Below are positions 47,501-55,789 of a DNA stretch of 64,000 nucleotides, piece by piece. The stretch spans positions 1 to 64,000 of the forward strand of contig NZ_KQ410742.1 in the NCBI RefSeq assembly GCF_001262505.1, read 5' to 3'. The notes beneath the pieces are model-generated. The model saw only the letters and a program-made list of their open reading frames with translations, had not been told where the DNA came from and searched no databases. Made by a program: the position numbers and the translations under genes. Position 1 is the first letter of the stretch. Each line of letters starts with the position of its first letter. The stretch is from Shinella sp. SUS2. GTDB lineage: Bacteria; Pseudomonadota; Alphaproteobacteria; Rhizobiales; Rhizobiaceae.

Positions 47501-48762
47501 GCATCGATACGGCCGGACTGGCTCGCCACATTGAACGCTTCGCTTTTTGCCGTCAGGCGGATGTTCTCCACCCGCCCGGCTGGCAGTTCGGCCGAAACGA
47601 CCGTTGCATTGGCTTCGAGCGCTGCCGCGGTCGCCTCGCCCGTCAGCGACAGATCGGCACCTTCGATCAGCACGCGCGCATCGCCCTCGGCGAGCGGCCA
47701 ACGGAAATCGACCGGCCCGTCCTTGCCCGAAAATTTGACGTCGAGGTCGTTGGCACCCTTGGCGCTGACCGTACCCGAGGCGGCAAGGGTCATGGCGCCC
47801 GTCGAGATCGAGCCCTTCTCAATGCGCAACATGTCCGAACCGTCGAAGGCGGCGACGACGTCGATGCCCGTTTCACCGGCAAAGAGCGGGCGAAGCTGCG
47901 GCGGCATCAGCGCGTCGAAAGTGCCGCCGCCACTGAGGGCGATCGTGTGCAGGCCGTTCGTCGCAAGGTCGTGGCGTCCGTCGACCCGCAGCATTTCCGT
48001 GCCGTCGAGCGCAGCAGACAGCCGGCCCGTCCATTCGGAAAGCGGACCGTCGCCCGTAAGGCGGATCGTGACGGCAGGGTCGTTCGGCAGCTTGAGCAGC
48101 GCCGCGAGCAGCCCGCCCTTCGGCTCGGCGACATCGGCCTCAAGACGAAGCTCGTTGTCGGCAGGGTTGAAGACGATATCGGCGGCGACGCGTGCATCCG
48201 GCCGCGCCTTTTCCGAAGCGGAGAGCTTGACCGCAACGCTTTCGGCCGTCGCATCACCGCTGCCGGAGACGACGATACGCTGGTCCCGGCCGGCGACCGT
48301 GCCCGACACAAAGAGTTCCGGCACATCAAGCGCGCCGACATGTACTTCCACGGGCAGGGTGAACGGCGTGTCGGAAGGCTCCGCATCCGCCTTTGGCTCG
48401 GGCAGACGCAGGAGCGAGACGGAAGAGGCGGAGACACGTTCGGCTTCGAAGCTGAAGAAGAGAAGCTGGAGCGGCGACCAGTCGACCGCGAGGTCGCGGA
48501 TCTCCGCATAGGTGCCCCTGGCATCGCCAAGCGCGATCGAGCCGGCGCGGAGCTTGCCGGTGAGAAGGCCGGAGGGTTCGCTGATCGAGATCACCTGACC
48601 GCTCGCAGCGGCGATCTTCTCCGCCTGCGACACGGCAAAACGCGCACCCGCATCGGTAAAACCGATGAAACCGACGAGACCGGCAAGAAGAACCACAAGA
48701 ACGGCAAGGCCATAGCCGATAAAACGGAGCGTGGCGCGGAGAATTCGGGACAGCCTGTTCAT
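44593..48762 (-). CDS. tamB: Translocation and assembly module protein TamB
   Basis: A 1389-residue AsmA-like bridge protein. One N-terminal membrane segment (about 12-35) anchors it in the inner membrane; the rest is a long run of repeating beta-strand units crossing the periplasm, probably a lipid-conducting groove. The C-terminal DUF490/TamB domain (about 1000-1389) contains 'RGIALDLTIEAPGQLFVRGRGINAELGG' region and ends with 'GSAGAGIFYEKEY'. Such proteins move phospholipids and help outer-membrane protein assembly with TamA, encoded just upstream (104 bases) on the same strand. Confidence 0.94.
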   Translation of the reverse strand: MNRLSRILRATLRFIGYGLAVLVVLLAGLVGFIGFTDAGARFAVSQAEKIAAASGQVISISEPSGLLTGKLRAGSIALGDARGTYAEIRDLAVDWSPLQLLFFSFEAERVSASSVSLLRLPEPKADAEPSDTPFTLPVEVHVGALDVPELFVSGTVAGRDQRIVVSGSGDATAESVAVKLSASEKARPDARVAADIVFNPADNELRLEADVAEPKGGLLAALLKLPNDPAVTIRLTGDGPLSEWTGRLSAALDGTEMLRVDGRHDLATNGLHTIALSGGGTFDALMPPQLRPLFAGETGIDVVAAFDGSDMLRIEKGSISTGAMTLAASGTVSAKGANDLDVKFSGKDGPVDFRWPLAEGDARVLIEGADLSLTGEATAAALEANATVVSAELPAGRVENIRLTAKSEAFNVASQSGRIDAVLETGMTAFASADVDRTVKGPAKLVATLTVSPDEIAFDPATLESASIGGTLSGRYGLKSREADVNFRLFALPAVLPPALAGKFDTTIAMEGRVQLAGDGAVQVSGLQVKSGTLETAGTVSLGNGALDAALTGKVLNLGRLLADAAGEAAFELSATGPVAGLDVSAKVTSSGATLSGRTLSDLVVTLTGKAVADSPSGELTATGALDGQPINVRSSITSEGGRIAVPVLEAEIGPNTLKGSLTLAENFMPDGTIRFDFPDLSLLAAMAGQKAAGDLSGQVEIATGNGRTSATIQASGSAIRRDALSITKPAVDLTIADLATAAITGTVRAERVASGENRLEALKLGFSREGQATNFDLTGRLDGAPLLTKGKVIQRDGGLDVALQAFEAAPRRIALKLAKPTTIGVTNGVASLDGLTIQAGRGSIAVTGRAGEALDLSVRLSALPAALVNNFADGLGAEGTIGGTVTVKGRAAAPVVNYALDWGGAVTSQTRGAGIGALTITAKGEFSNNQVRLDTVLSGGGGLSFRGGGTVGIGGATPLGLKFNGTVPFGLLQGQLSAQGFVLTGNANVDLSIGGTAAAPSITGSITAGGARLVDVRRNLAVENLTVRVTMDGRQAVIETVSGKLASGGQLSASGRVGIDPASGFPVDVAVKLGDITYVDGTLVTANVAGDLTLKGPVAGLSLGGKVRINKANITIPQKLPASLSEIDIKHRNAPADVKRMTADVQRDQGSSGASRGIALDLTIEAPGQLFVRGRGINAELGGSLKITGTSASPVVSGGFELERGRMEILTRRLDFTSAHIGFAGGLVPTVNLVAGSTAGSTEITVTVAGLANNPTVTFASSPSLPQDEILAQLIFNRSMSNLSAVQIAQLASAASQLAGGSSTGLLDSLRSKLGVDDLDITTDAEGRAAVSAGKYLNERTYIELKQDPETNGAKAVINLDVGRGLKLRGEAGSGGSAGAGIFYEKEY

Positions 48763-48866
48763 GCGTCATCCATTTCGCGTGCGGGGGAGCGCCGGGGTCG
48801 CTCCACAACGTCTTGAATCCGAATCGCGCGAGCAATCAAGAGTCTAGACGAAAATTGGGGCGACAG

Positions 48867-50792
48867 TCAGAAGGACTGGCCGATACCGGCATAGACCCCG
48901 AAGGACGTTCCACCGGGATATTTCTTCAGCGGCACCGCGACGTCGAGACGCAGCGGGCCGAACGGCGTCGCATAGCGAAGGCCGATACCGGCGCCAGCCC
49001 TGATATCCTTGAAGTCGGGCACTTCGTCTGTCGAAACCGTGCCGACATCGATGAAGGGCACGACGCCGATCGTCTCGGTGACGCCGATGCGCGCCTCGGC
49101 CGTGGCCGCAACATAGGAACGGCCGCCGAGCAGCTTGTTGCGGCCGTCACGCGGCGAGATCTCCTGATAGCCGTAACCACGCACCGTGCCGCCGCCGCCA
49201 AGGAAGAAGCGCCGCGTCGCCGGAATATCGGACAGCTCGTCGCCACCGATGATCGTGCCGGCAGCGAGCTTCCCGGCCAAAACGAAGCGCTTTTCCTCGC
49301 CGAATGCCTGGTAGCCGGTGATCGCGCCTTCGAAGCTGGAGAAGAAGGTGCCCCGATCGATCTCGTAGCTGGGCTTCGCGTTGATCATCGCGCGATAGCC
49401 TTCCGTCGGATTCAGCTTGTCGTCGCGCGTGTCGCGTACATATTCGATCGGGATGGCGACGGTGAGATAGTTGTTGTTGCCGAAGGCGTCCTCGACATCG
49501 CTCCACATCACCTCGCCGCCCGCGCTGACCGTGTCCCTGTCGGAAAGCTCGATGGTGACACCGGCCGCCGCCGTGGTGGTGAACGCCTTGTAGGCGTCGG
49601 GATCGACGATCGAGGCCTTGAGGCTGGCATTGAAGGTCGAGGCCGGCCCGAACGCGCCGGGCTTGGAGAAGAGGATGCCGGCCGAATAGTCGAGATTGCT
49701 GATATCCGACTCACCGATGCGGTTGACCGATCCTTCCAGGCGCAGGGATTCGGCCTCCCCGAAAAGATTGCGGTGCCCCCAATAGCCCTGCAGGCCGAGG
49801 CCGTCCGTATTCGAATATTGCGCACCAACACCGAAATAGCGGTGCTTGCCTTCGGAGACCTCGATCGTCATCGGCAACGAACCGTCCGGCGCCAGCTTGT
49901 CGGCCTCGCGGATCGTCACGCTGGAGAAGACGCCGAGCGTGCGCAGCCGCTCCGCCGCCTTGTTGAGCGCTTCCGGCGAATAGGGCTGGCCGGCATTGAT
50001 GCGCGAATAACGCTGCACGAAGGCCGGATCGACCGTCTTGGTGCCGGAAACGCCGACTTCGCCGACGGGCGCGACCGGTCCGCCTTCGGCCGAGATCACA
50101 ACGTCGACGGTCTGCGTCTTGTGGTCCGCCGTCGCATTGCGTTCGACGAGCCTGGCAAGAGGCCGGCCTTCGGCCTTCAGGTCAACGACGACCTTCTCGC
50201 CTGCTTTCAGGATGAGGGTGGAATCGGCCCGCGCACCGGGCACCAGTCCATAGTCGGCCGGATTGCGCCCCTCTGCGTCGCCGGCAAAGGCGACGTCACC
50301 AAAGGTGAAGGCCGGGCCGGGCTGGACGGTGATTGTCACCGGAATGGCGCCGCTGTGGTTGAATTCAGGGTTGGGCGGCAGGGAATCGAGATCCTGGCCG
50401 GCAACCGTCACATTCACAACACCGCCATAACGCGCCTTCTCATAAAGCGCAGCGAGGATGCGGTCGCGGTCGTCGCGGGCCTTGATGACAAGGCCGAGAT
50501 CGCCGGACACCGGCTTGCCCTCGTCCTGTTTCAGGCGCGCGGTGTTCTCGATCGCGTCCTTGAGGTCGTCATCATCCGTTCCGGGATCGAGCGTCAGCGT
50601 GTAGTTCACGGGATCGATGACGGCGGTGGCAGCCTCTTCGTCGTCCTCGAAGAATTTCATGCCGAAAATTTCGAAGGCAGAGGCTGGCCCGGCAGACAAG
50701 GGGCCGCACAGCAGGGAGGCCGCAACCGCAAGCGCGGTGCCAGCTCTCAGAAACGCAAAACTCTTTTCCGGCCGGTTCACTTTATCCCGCAT
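48867..50792 (-). CDS. tamA: Outer-membrane translocation and assembly module TamA
   Basis: A 641-residue Omp85-family protein. A signal peptide (1-39, cleavage near 'GPASA') precedes three POTRA domains (about 50-330) and a 16-strand barrel. 'GTVRGYGYQE' is the VRGF/Y motif of Omp85 lid loop 6, and the last residue is Phe as needed for BAM-dependent insertion. It forms the tamA-tamB operon. The start is ATG at 50792. Confidence 0.95.
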   Translation of the reverse strand: MRDKVNRPEKSFAFLRAGTALAVAASLLCGPLSAGPASAFEIFGMKFFEDDEEAATAVIDPVNYTLTLDPGTDDDDLKDAIENTARLKQDEGKPVSGDLGLVIKARDDRDRILAALYEKARYGGVVNVTVAGQDLDSLPPNPEFNHSGAIPVTITVQPGPAFTFGDVAFAGDAEGRNPADYGLVPGARADSTLILKAGEKVVVDLKAEGRPLARLVERNATADHKTQTVDVVISAEGGPVAPVGEVGVSGTKTVDPAFVQRYSRINAGQPYSPEALNKAAERLRTLGVFSSVTIREADKLAPDGSLPMTIEVSEGKHRYFGVGAQYSNTDGLGLQGYWGHRNLFGEAESLRLEGSVNRIGESDISNLDYSAGILFSKPGAFGPASTFNASLKASIVDPDAYKAFTTTAAAGVTIELSDRDTVSAGGEVMWSDVEDAFGNNNYLTVAIPIEYVRDTRDDKLNPTEGYRAMINAKPSYEIDRGTFFSSFEGAITGYQAFGEEKRFVLAGKLAAGTIIGGDELSDIPATRRFFLGGGGTVRGYGYQEISPRDGRNKLLGGRSYVAATAEARIGVTETIGVVPFIDVGTVSTDEVPDFKDIRAGAGIGLRYATPFGPLRLDVAVPLKKYPGGTSFGVYAGIGQSF

Positions 50793-50906
50793 CCGCAGCT
50801 ATCCGTCGCCTTTCTCCTTCAGGTGCGGTGCGCGCGGCAAACCGACAGCTTCCGTCACAAACTTCAGGCGCCCCGTCTCATACGGAGCTTTCAGGCAGGA
50901 AAAGAC

Positions 50907-50920
50907 CCTAACGCGTTAGG
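50907..50920. promoter_or_regulatory. Perfect 14-bp palindrome upstream of tamA
   Basis: CCTAACGCGTTAGG is fully symmetric and lies 115 bases before the tamA start on an otherwise non-coding stretch, with GTTAAC close by at 50932-50937. I do not recognise a specific regulator. Confidence 0.4.
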
Positions 50921-51010
50921 TTTTCCGTAATGTTAACGGCGGTTTTACACGGATGGAAACAAGATTTGAAGCACTGGAGCGGTGATTTTACGCCACACTC
51001 GTCAAAGCAA

Positions 51011-51035
51011 AAGCCCCGGAGACACTCCGGGGCTT
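51011..51035 (-). terminator. Terminator of the glycine-zipper lipoprotein gene
   Basis: Ten-base arms AAGCCCCGGA and TCCGGGGCTT with a five-base loop; the minus strand then reads TTGC. It lies 24 bases past the stop. Confidence 0.8.
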
Positions 51036-51058
51036 CGCATAGGTTGCAAGTCTAGGCC

Positions 51059-51322
51059 TTAGTAACCTGACGGGCAACGGTCGATATAGCGACGACCGTA
51101 GCGGTCACGGTAGTAGCACTGGCCCGGCTGTTCTGCGACGGACCCGATGACGGCACCCGAAACGCCACCGATGGCCGCGCCGACGGCTGCACCGCGAACG
51201 TCGCCCGTAATGGCACCGCCGATGATCGCGCCGGAGACGGCGCCGATACCCGCACCCTTTTCCGTCTGCGTGCAGCCGGCCACGGCCAGACCGACCAGAA
51301 CGAGCGCAATGACTTTCTTCAT
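51059..51322 (-). CDS. Small glycine-zipper lipoprotein
   Basis: An 87-residue envelope protein. The signal ends in lipobox 'AVAGC' (Cys17), so lipidation is expected. The middle has two glycine-zipper stretches ('GAGIGAVSGAIIGG' and 'GAAVGAAIGGVSGAVIGS'), then a Tyr/Arg-rich end with two Cys ('GQCYYRDRYGRRYIDRCPSG'). Similar proteins are common in rhizobia without a known function. The ATG 51322 is preferred over one 15 bases upstream because GGAG is spaced nine bases from it. Confidence 0.85.
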   Translation of the reverse strand: MKKVIALVLVGLAVAGCTQTEKGAGIGAVSGAIIGGAITGDVRGAAVGAAIGGVSGAVIGSVAEQPGQCYYRDRYGRRYIDRCPSGY

Positions 51323-51786
51323 GAAGATGTTCTCCAAAGTTGAGCGGCGGCCGCGTTTGCCGGGTCCGCCCTATCCCCTTCTACTCAGGCAACATACCGC
51401 GGCCGTCTTCAACGGTGAGGTTTGTCCGAGATCGAAAATATACCCGGAAATCGGGAAGTCCATGGCGTTGAAGTATTTTTTTGGCGCGCGAATAAATATC
51501 GTTTCCGTTTCGTTTGATTGGTCCCGACACTTCGACCGGTCACGAGAAATTTCGCAATTGCCTGAAAGTACCGGTTGATCGCCGCCGCAAAACGTCAAAT
51601 GATATGATTGTTGATGTCGCACCGGCGGTTGGAGGAACAGCCAGGCGGCATCCCGCTACGAATGCAGTGCACGCGAAGAGACAATGCTGGTGTCGTTTGA
51701 TCCCAGGCCCGCGTCGCGAGGACGCCAGCTGCATGTGACGTCGGATCGATCGTTCCAGCGGACAATGAACCGCCAGGGAGGAACGC
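51323..51786. other. Divergent intergenic region between lipoprotein and coxS
   Basis: A 464-base divergent promoter region. AT-rich bits at 51470-51500 and 51600-51620 could carry promoters for the lipoprotein and the cox operon. I see no gene, riboswitch or repeat that I can defend. Confidence 0.35.
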
Positions 51787-52278
51787 ATGGCGAAAGTGGC
51801 AATGACCGTCAATGGCCGAAAGGTGAGCCGCGAGTGCGAGGACCGCACGCTGCTTGTCCATTTCATCCGCGACCAGCTCAGTCTTACCGGAACCCATGTC
51901 GGCTGCGATACCTCCCAGTGCGGGGCCTGTGTCGTGCATATGGACGGCAAGGCGGTGAAGAGCTGTTCGATCCTCGCGGCCCAGGCCGCCGGCGCCGAGA
52001 TCCTTACCATTGAAGGCCTTGCGGCCAATGGCGAGCTGCACCCCGTCCAGGCCGCCTTCAAGGCCAACCATGGCCTGCAATGCGGTTTCTGCACGCCCGG
52101 CATGGTGATGACCGCGGTCGATATGATCAACCGCTACGGCGCGAAACTCGACGAACAGACGGTGCGCGACAACCTCGAAGGCAATATCTGTCGATGCACC
52201 GGCTACCACAACATCGTCAAGGCCATCCTGGCCGCCGCCGAGGAAATGGGCGCGGCAGGCCAGCAGGCAGCGCAGTAG
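51787..52278 (+). CDS. coxS: Molybdenum hydroxylase small (2Fe-2S) subunit, CoxS-like
   Basis: A 163-residue two-cluster ferredoxin subunit. Plant-type cluster Cys40, Cys45, Cys48, Cys60 and helical-domain cluster Cys99, Cys102, Cys135, Cys137 ('CGFCTPG', 'CRCTGY') are complete. It passes electrons from the molybdenum centre to FAD. GGGAGG precedes the ATG. The order S-L-M differs from the classical M-S-L order of carboxydotrophs but is usual for form II operons. Confidence 0.93.
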   Translation: MAKVAMTVNGRKVSRECEDRTLLVHFIRDQLSLTGTHVGCDTSQCGACVVHMDGKAVKSCSILAAQAAGAEILTIEGLAANGELHPVQAAFKANHGLQCGFCTPGMVMTAVDMINRYGAKLDEQTVRDNLEGNICRCTGYHNIVKAILAAAEEMGAAGQQAAQ

Positions 52279-52386
52279 GCGTTACGCAATAGGCAGAAGC
52301 CAGCAGGGCGGCCAATTGTGCGACGGTGAAAGCCCGAACGCCCCTTGGCCAACACCTGCTGCCTCATTTCTCTGGAGGAGATGAAG

Positions 52387-54738
52387 ATGGGTGTCGAAGG
52401 CATCGGCGCGCGCGTCGCGCGAAAGGAAGACAAGCGGTTTCTCATGGGCCAGGGCCGCTACACGGACGACATGTCCGTGCCGGGCATGCGTTATGCGGCC
52501 TTCGTGCGCTCGCCGCATGCACACGCGAAGATCAAGAGCATCGATACGGCAGCGGCGGCGGACATGCCCGGCGTCATCGCCGTGCTTAACGGCAAGCAGA
52601 TGCTCGACGACGGCATCGGCAATCTGATCTGCGGCTGGATGATCCATTCCAAGGACGGTTCGCCGATGAAGATGGGCGCCTGGCGGCCGATCGCGCACGA
52701 GACGGTGCGCTATGTCGGCGATGCCGTCGCCGTCGTTGTCGCCGACAGTTTGGGCGAGGCACGCGATGCGGCCGAGGCCGTGGTGGTCGACTACGAGGTG
52801 CTGCCGGCCGTCACCGATGCGGTGAAGGCGCTGGAAGCCGGCCAGCCGCAGCTCCATCCGGAAGCCCCCGGCAACCTCATCTATGACTGGGAGATCGGCG
52901 ACAGCGCCGCCACCGACGCGGCCATCGCCGCGGCCGCCCATGTCACGGAGATGAAGATCGTCAACAACCGGCTTGCCCCGAACCCGATGGAGCCGCGCGC
53001 TGCGCTCGGCATCTACGATTCGGCCGAGGACCACTACACCTGCTACACGACGAGCCAGAACCCGCATGTCGCGCGTCTCGTCATGAGCGCCTTCTACAAT
53101 GTGGCGCCGGAAAACAAGCTGCGCGTCATCGCGCCCGACGTCGGCGGCGGTTTCGGCTCGAAGATCTACATCTATCCGGAAGAGATCGTCTGTCTGTGGG
53201 CCTCGAAGCGCTCGGGCGTGCCGGTAAAATGGACGAGCGACCGCACCGAGGCCTTCCTGACGGATGCGCATGGCCGCGATCACGTCTCGACCGTCAAGAT
53301 GGCCTTCGATGCGAACAACCGCGTCACAGCGCTGAAGGTCGATACCATCGCCAATTTCGGCGCCTACATGTCGCTCTTCTCCTCGGCCGTGCCGACCTAT
53401 CTCTACGCAACCCTGCTCTCCGGACAGTATGATTTCCCGGCGATCCACGCCAATGTGCGCGCGGTCTATACCAACACGGTCGCCGTCGACGCCTATCGCG
53501 GCGCCGGACGACCGGAAGCCACCTACCTGCTCGAGCGCACCATGGAGACAGCGGCGCGCGAACTCGGCGTTTCGCCGGCAGAGCTTCGCCGCATCAACTT
53601 CATCCGCTCCTTCCCCCACCAGACGCCCGTCATCATGAACTACGATGCCGGCGACTACGAAGCCTCGCTCGAGGCCGCCATGGCGGCTGCCGACTGGAAC
53701 GGCTTTCCGGCCCGCAAGGCGGAGGCCGCAAGCCGTGGCATGAAGCGCGGCATCGGCATGAGCTGCTACATCGAGGCCTGCGGCATCGCCCCGTCGGCGG
53801 CGGTCGGTTCGCTCGGGGCCGGCGTCGGCCTCTGGGAATCGGCCGAGGTGCGCGTCAACGCCGTCGGCACGATCGAGGTGCTGACCGGTTCGCACAGCCA
53901 CGGCCAGGGCCATGAGACGACCTTCGCCCAGCTCGTCGCCGAGCGCTTCGGTGTGCCGATCGACAGCGTCTCCATCGTGCACGGCGACACCGACAAGGTG
54001 CAGATGGGCATGGGTACCTACGGCTCGCGCTCCGGCGCCGTCGGCATGTCCGCCGTCGTCAAGGCGCTCGACAAGGTGGAGGCCAAGGCCAAGAAGATCG
54101 CCGCCCACCTGATGGAGGCTGACGAGAGCGATATCGTCATCGAGAACGGCGCGCTGAAGGTCGCCGGCACGGACAAGTCGGTGCCGTGGTTCCAGATGGC
54201 CCTTGCCGCGTATACCGCGCACAACCTGCCCTCCGGCATGGAGCCGGGCCTGAAGGAAGGCGCCTTCTACGATCCGTCCAACTTCACCTTCCCCGCCGGC
54301 TGCTACATCGCGGAGGTCGAGGTCGATCCGGAAACCGGCAAGACCAGGATCATCCAGTTCGTTGCCGCCGACGATTTCGGCAACATCATCAATCCGATGA
54401 TCGTCGAGGGCCAGGTGCATGGCGGCATCGCCCAGGGCATCGGCCAGGCCCTGCTCGAAGGCGTGCATTACGATCCGGAGACGGGCCAGCTCCTGACGGC
54501 GAGCTACATGGACTACACCATGCCCCGCGCCGACGATCTGCCCTCTTTCCAGGTCTCCCACCAGGTGACGCCCTGCCCGAACAATCCGCTCGGCATCAAA
54601 GGCTGCGGCGAGGCCGGCGCCATCGGCTCGCCGCCGGCGCTGATGAACGCCATCACCGACGCCATCGGCAACAACGACCTCACCATGCCGGCAACGCCCC
54701 AGAAGGTCTGGGCAGCGGCGCTGGCAGCCGGCAACTGA
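52387..54738 (+). CDS. coxL: Molybdenum hydroxylase large subunit, form II CoxL-like
   Basis: A 783-residue xanthine dehydrogenase-family catalytic subunit. The active-site loop reads AYRGAGR at 369-375, the form II signature, not the AYXCSFR of true CO dehydrogenases (form I). The catalytic Glu742 ('GCGEAGAIG') is there. So the substrate may be an aldehyde, a purine or another small molecule and CO oxidation should not be assumed. The second of two near ATGs is chosen for its six-base spacing from GGAGGAG. Confidence 0.93.
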   Translation: MGVEGIGARVARKEDKRFLMGQGRYTDDMSVPGMRYAAFVRSPHAHAKIKSIDTAAAADMPGVIAVLNGKQMLDDGIGNLICGWMIHSKDGSPMKMGAWRPIAHETVRYVGDAVAVVVADSLGEARDAAEAVVVDYEVLPAVTDAVKALEAGQPQLHPEAPGNLIYDWEIGDSAATDAAIAAAAHVTEMKIVNNRLAPNPMEPRAALGIYDSAEDHYTCYTTSQNPHVARLVMSAFYNVAPENKLRVIAPDVGGGFGSKIYIYPEEIVCLWASKRSGVPVKWTSDRTEAFLTDAHGRDHVSTVKMAFDANNRVTALKVDTIANFGAYMSLFSSAVPTYLYATLLSGQYDFPAIHANVRAVYTNTVAVDAYRGAGRPEATYLLERTMETAARELGVSPAELRRINFIRSFPHQTPVIMNYDAGDYEASLEAAMAAADWNGFPARKAEAASRGMKRGIGMSCYIEACGIAPSAAVGSLGAGVGLWESAEVRVNAVGTIEVLTGSHSHGQGHETTFAQLVAERFGVPIDSVSIVHGDTDKVQMGMGTYGSRSGAVGMSAVVKALDKVEAKAKKIAAHLMEADESDIVIENGALKVAGTDKSVPWFQMALAAYTAHNLPSGMEPGLKEGAFYDPSNFTFPAGCYIAEVEVDPETGKTRIIQFVAADDFGNIINPMIVEGQVHGGIAQGIGQALLEGVHYDPETGQLLTASYMDYTMPRADDLPSFQVSHQVTPCPNNPLGIKGCGEAGAIGSPPALMNAITDAIGNNDLTMPATPQKVWAAALAAGN

Positions 54739-54749
54739 CGGAGGAAGCC

Positions 54750-55547
54750 ATGTACGCCACGAATTACCATCGCGCCTCCTCGGTCGCCGAGGCCGTCAAG
54801 CTGCAGTCGTCCTCCGACGAGGCGAAGTACGTCTCCGGCGGCATGACGCTCATCCCCACCATGAAGCAGCGGCTGGCGGCACCGTCCGACCTCGTCGATC
54901 TGCGCCACATAGCCGACCTCAAGGGGATTTCCGTCAACGGCGGCCGGGTGAGGATCGGCGCCGGCACGACGCACTACGAGGTCTCGACCTCGGCGGAGTT
55001 AAAGGCCGTCTGCCCGGCGATCTGCCAGCTCGCCTCCCATATCGGCGACCCGCATGTGCGGCATATGGGCACGATCGGCGGTTCCATCGCCAACAACGAC
55101 CCCGCCGCCGACTATCCCTCCGCCGTGCTGGCGCTGGGTGCGACGATCGTCACCAATGCCAGGGAGATCCCAGCCGACGACTTCTTCACCGGCCTCTTCG
55201 AGACCGCACTGGAAGACGGTGAGATCGTCGTAGCCGTGACCTTCGACGCACCGGCAAGAGCCGCCTATTCCAAATTTCCTAACCCGGCCTCGCGCTACGC
55301 CATGGCCGGTGTTTTCGTGGCGAAGGCGGGGGATGGCGGCGTGCGGGTGGCGGTGACGGGTGCCGGCTCCAACGGCGTCTTCCGCCATGCCGGGCTGGAA
55401 GCGGCGCTGTCCGCCAACTGGTCGCCCGATGCCGCAGCAATCATGACCGTCGATGCCGGCGAGCTACTCTCGGACATCCACGGCAGCGCGGAATACCGCG
55501 CCAATCTCGTGAAGGTCATGGCCAAGCGCGCCGTCGCCGCCGCCTGA
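54750..55547 (+). CDS. coxM: Molybdenum hydroxylase FAD subunit, CoxM-like
   Basis: A 265-residue FAD-binding subunit. 'AKYVSGGMTLIPTMKQRL' and 'HMGTIGGSIANNDPAADYPS' bind the flavin. It ends the S-L-M operon, starting 11 bases after coxL with GGAGG. A terminator follows at 55577. Confidence 0.92.
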   Translation: MYATNYHRASSVAEAVKLQSSSDEAKYVSGGMTLIPTMKQRLAAPSDLVDLRHIADLKGISVNGGRVRIGAGTTHYEVSTSAELKAVCPAICQLASHIGDPHVRHMGTIGGSIANNDPAADYPSAVLALGATIVTNAREIPADDFFTGLFETALEDGEIVVAVTFDAPARAAYSKFPNPASRYAMAGVFVAKAGDGGVRVAVTGAGSNGVFRHAGLEAALSANWSPDAAAIMTVDAGELLSDIHGSAEYRANLVKVMAKRAVAAA

Positions 55548-55576
55548 CCCCTCGAAAAACGTGAAACTGTTCGATT

Positions 55577-55604
55577 AAAAGGACGGTTGAGGCCGTCCTT
55601 TTTT
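55577..55604 (+). terminator. Terminator of the coxSLM operon
   Basis: AAAAGGACGG and CCGTCCTTTT form the stem around TTGAGG, followed by more T residues. It lies 29 bases beyond the coxM stop. Confidence 0.9.
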
Positions 55605-55613
55605 CATGCAGAC

Positions 55614-55662
55614 TTGACATGCATCAACAGGAAATGGCCTTTGGGGGCTTATGATACATTGG
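55614..55662 (+). promoter_or_regulatory. FNR/FixK-type box and promoter of hemA
   Basis: TTGAC-ATGC-ATCAA (55614-55627) fits the FNR/FixK box TTGAY-N4-RTCAA. A -10-like TATGAT lies at 55650-55655; a start site near 55662 would put the box centre at -41.5, the class II activator position. Oxygen control of hemA through FixK/FnrN is known in rhizobia. Confidence 0.8.
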
Positions 55663-55789
55663 AATGGTTCAAAGGTGGCGCCGATTTGCCGCAGCATATA
55701 CCGTTGCGGGAAACGGGCGCCTGATATAGCCGATTGAACGACCGCCAACGACGATGATGTCCGGGTTCCCGCCGGACAGGAGACTCTGG

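Noticed and set aside
48813..50930. Plus-strand open frame of 705 codons
   Set aside because: It is antisense to tamA, which has a signal peptide, POTRA domains and the VRGY motif.
51323..51786. Riboswitch or small RNA in the coxS upstream gap
   Set aside because: Only short, weak hairpins are visible and no aptamer consensus was recognised.
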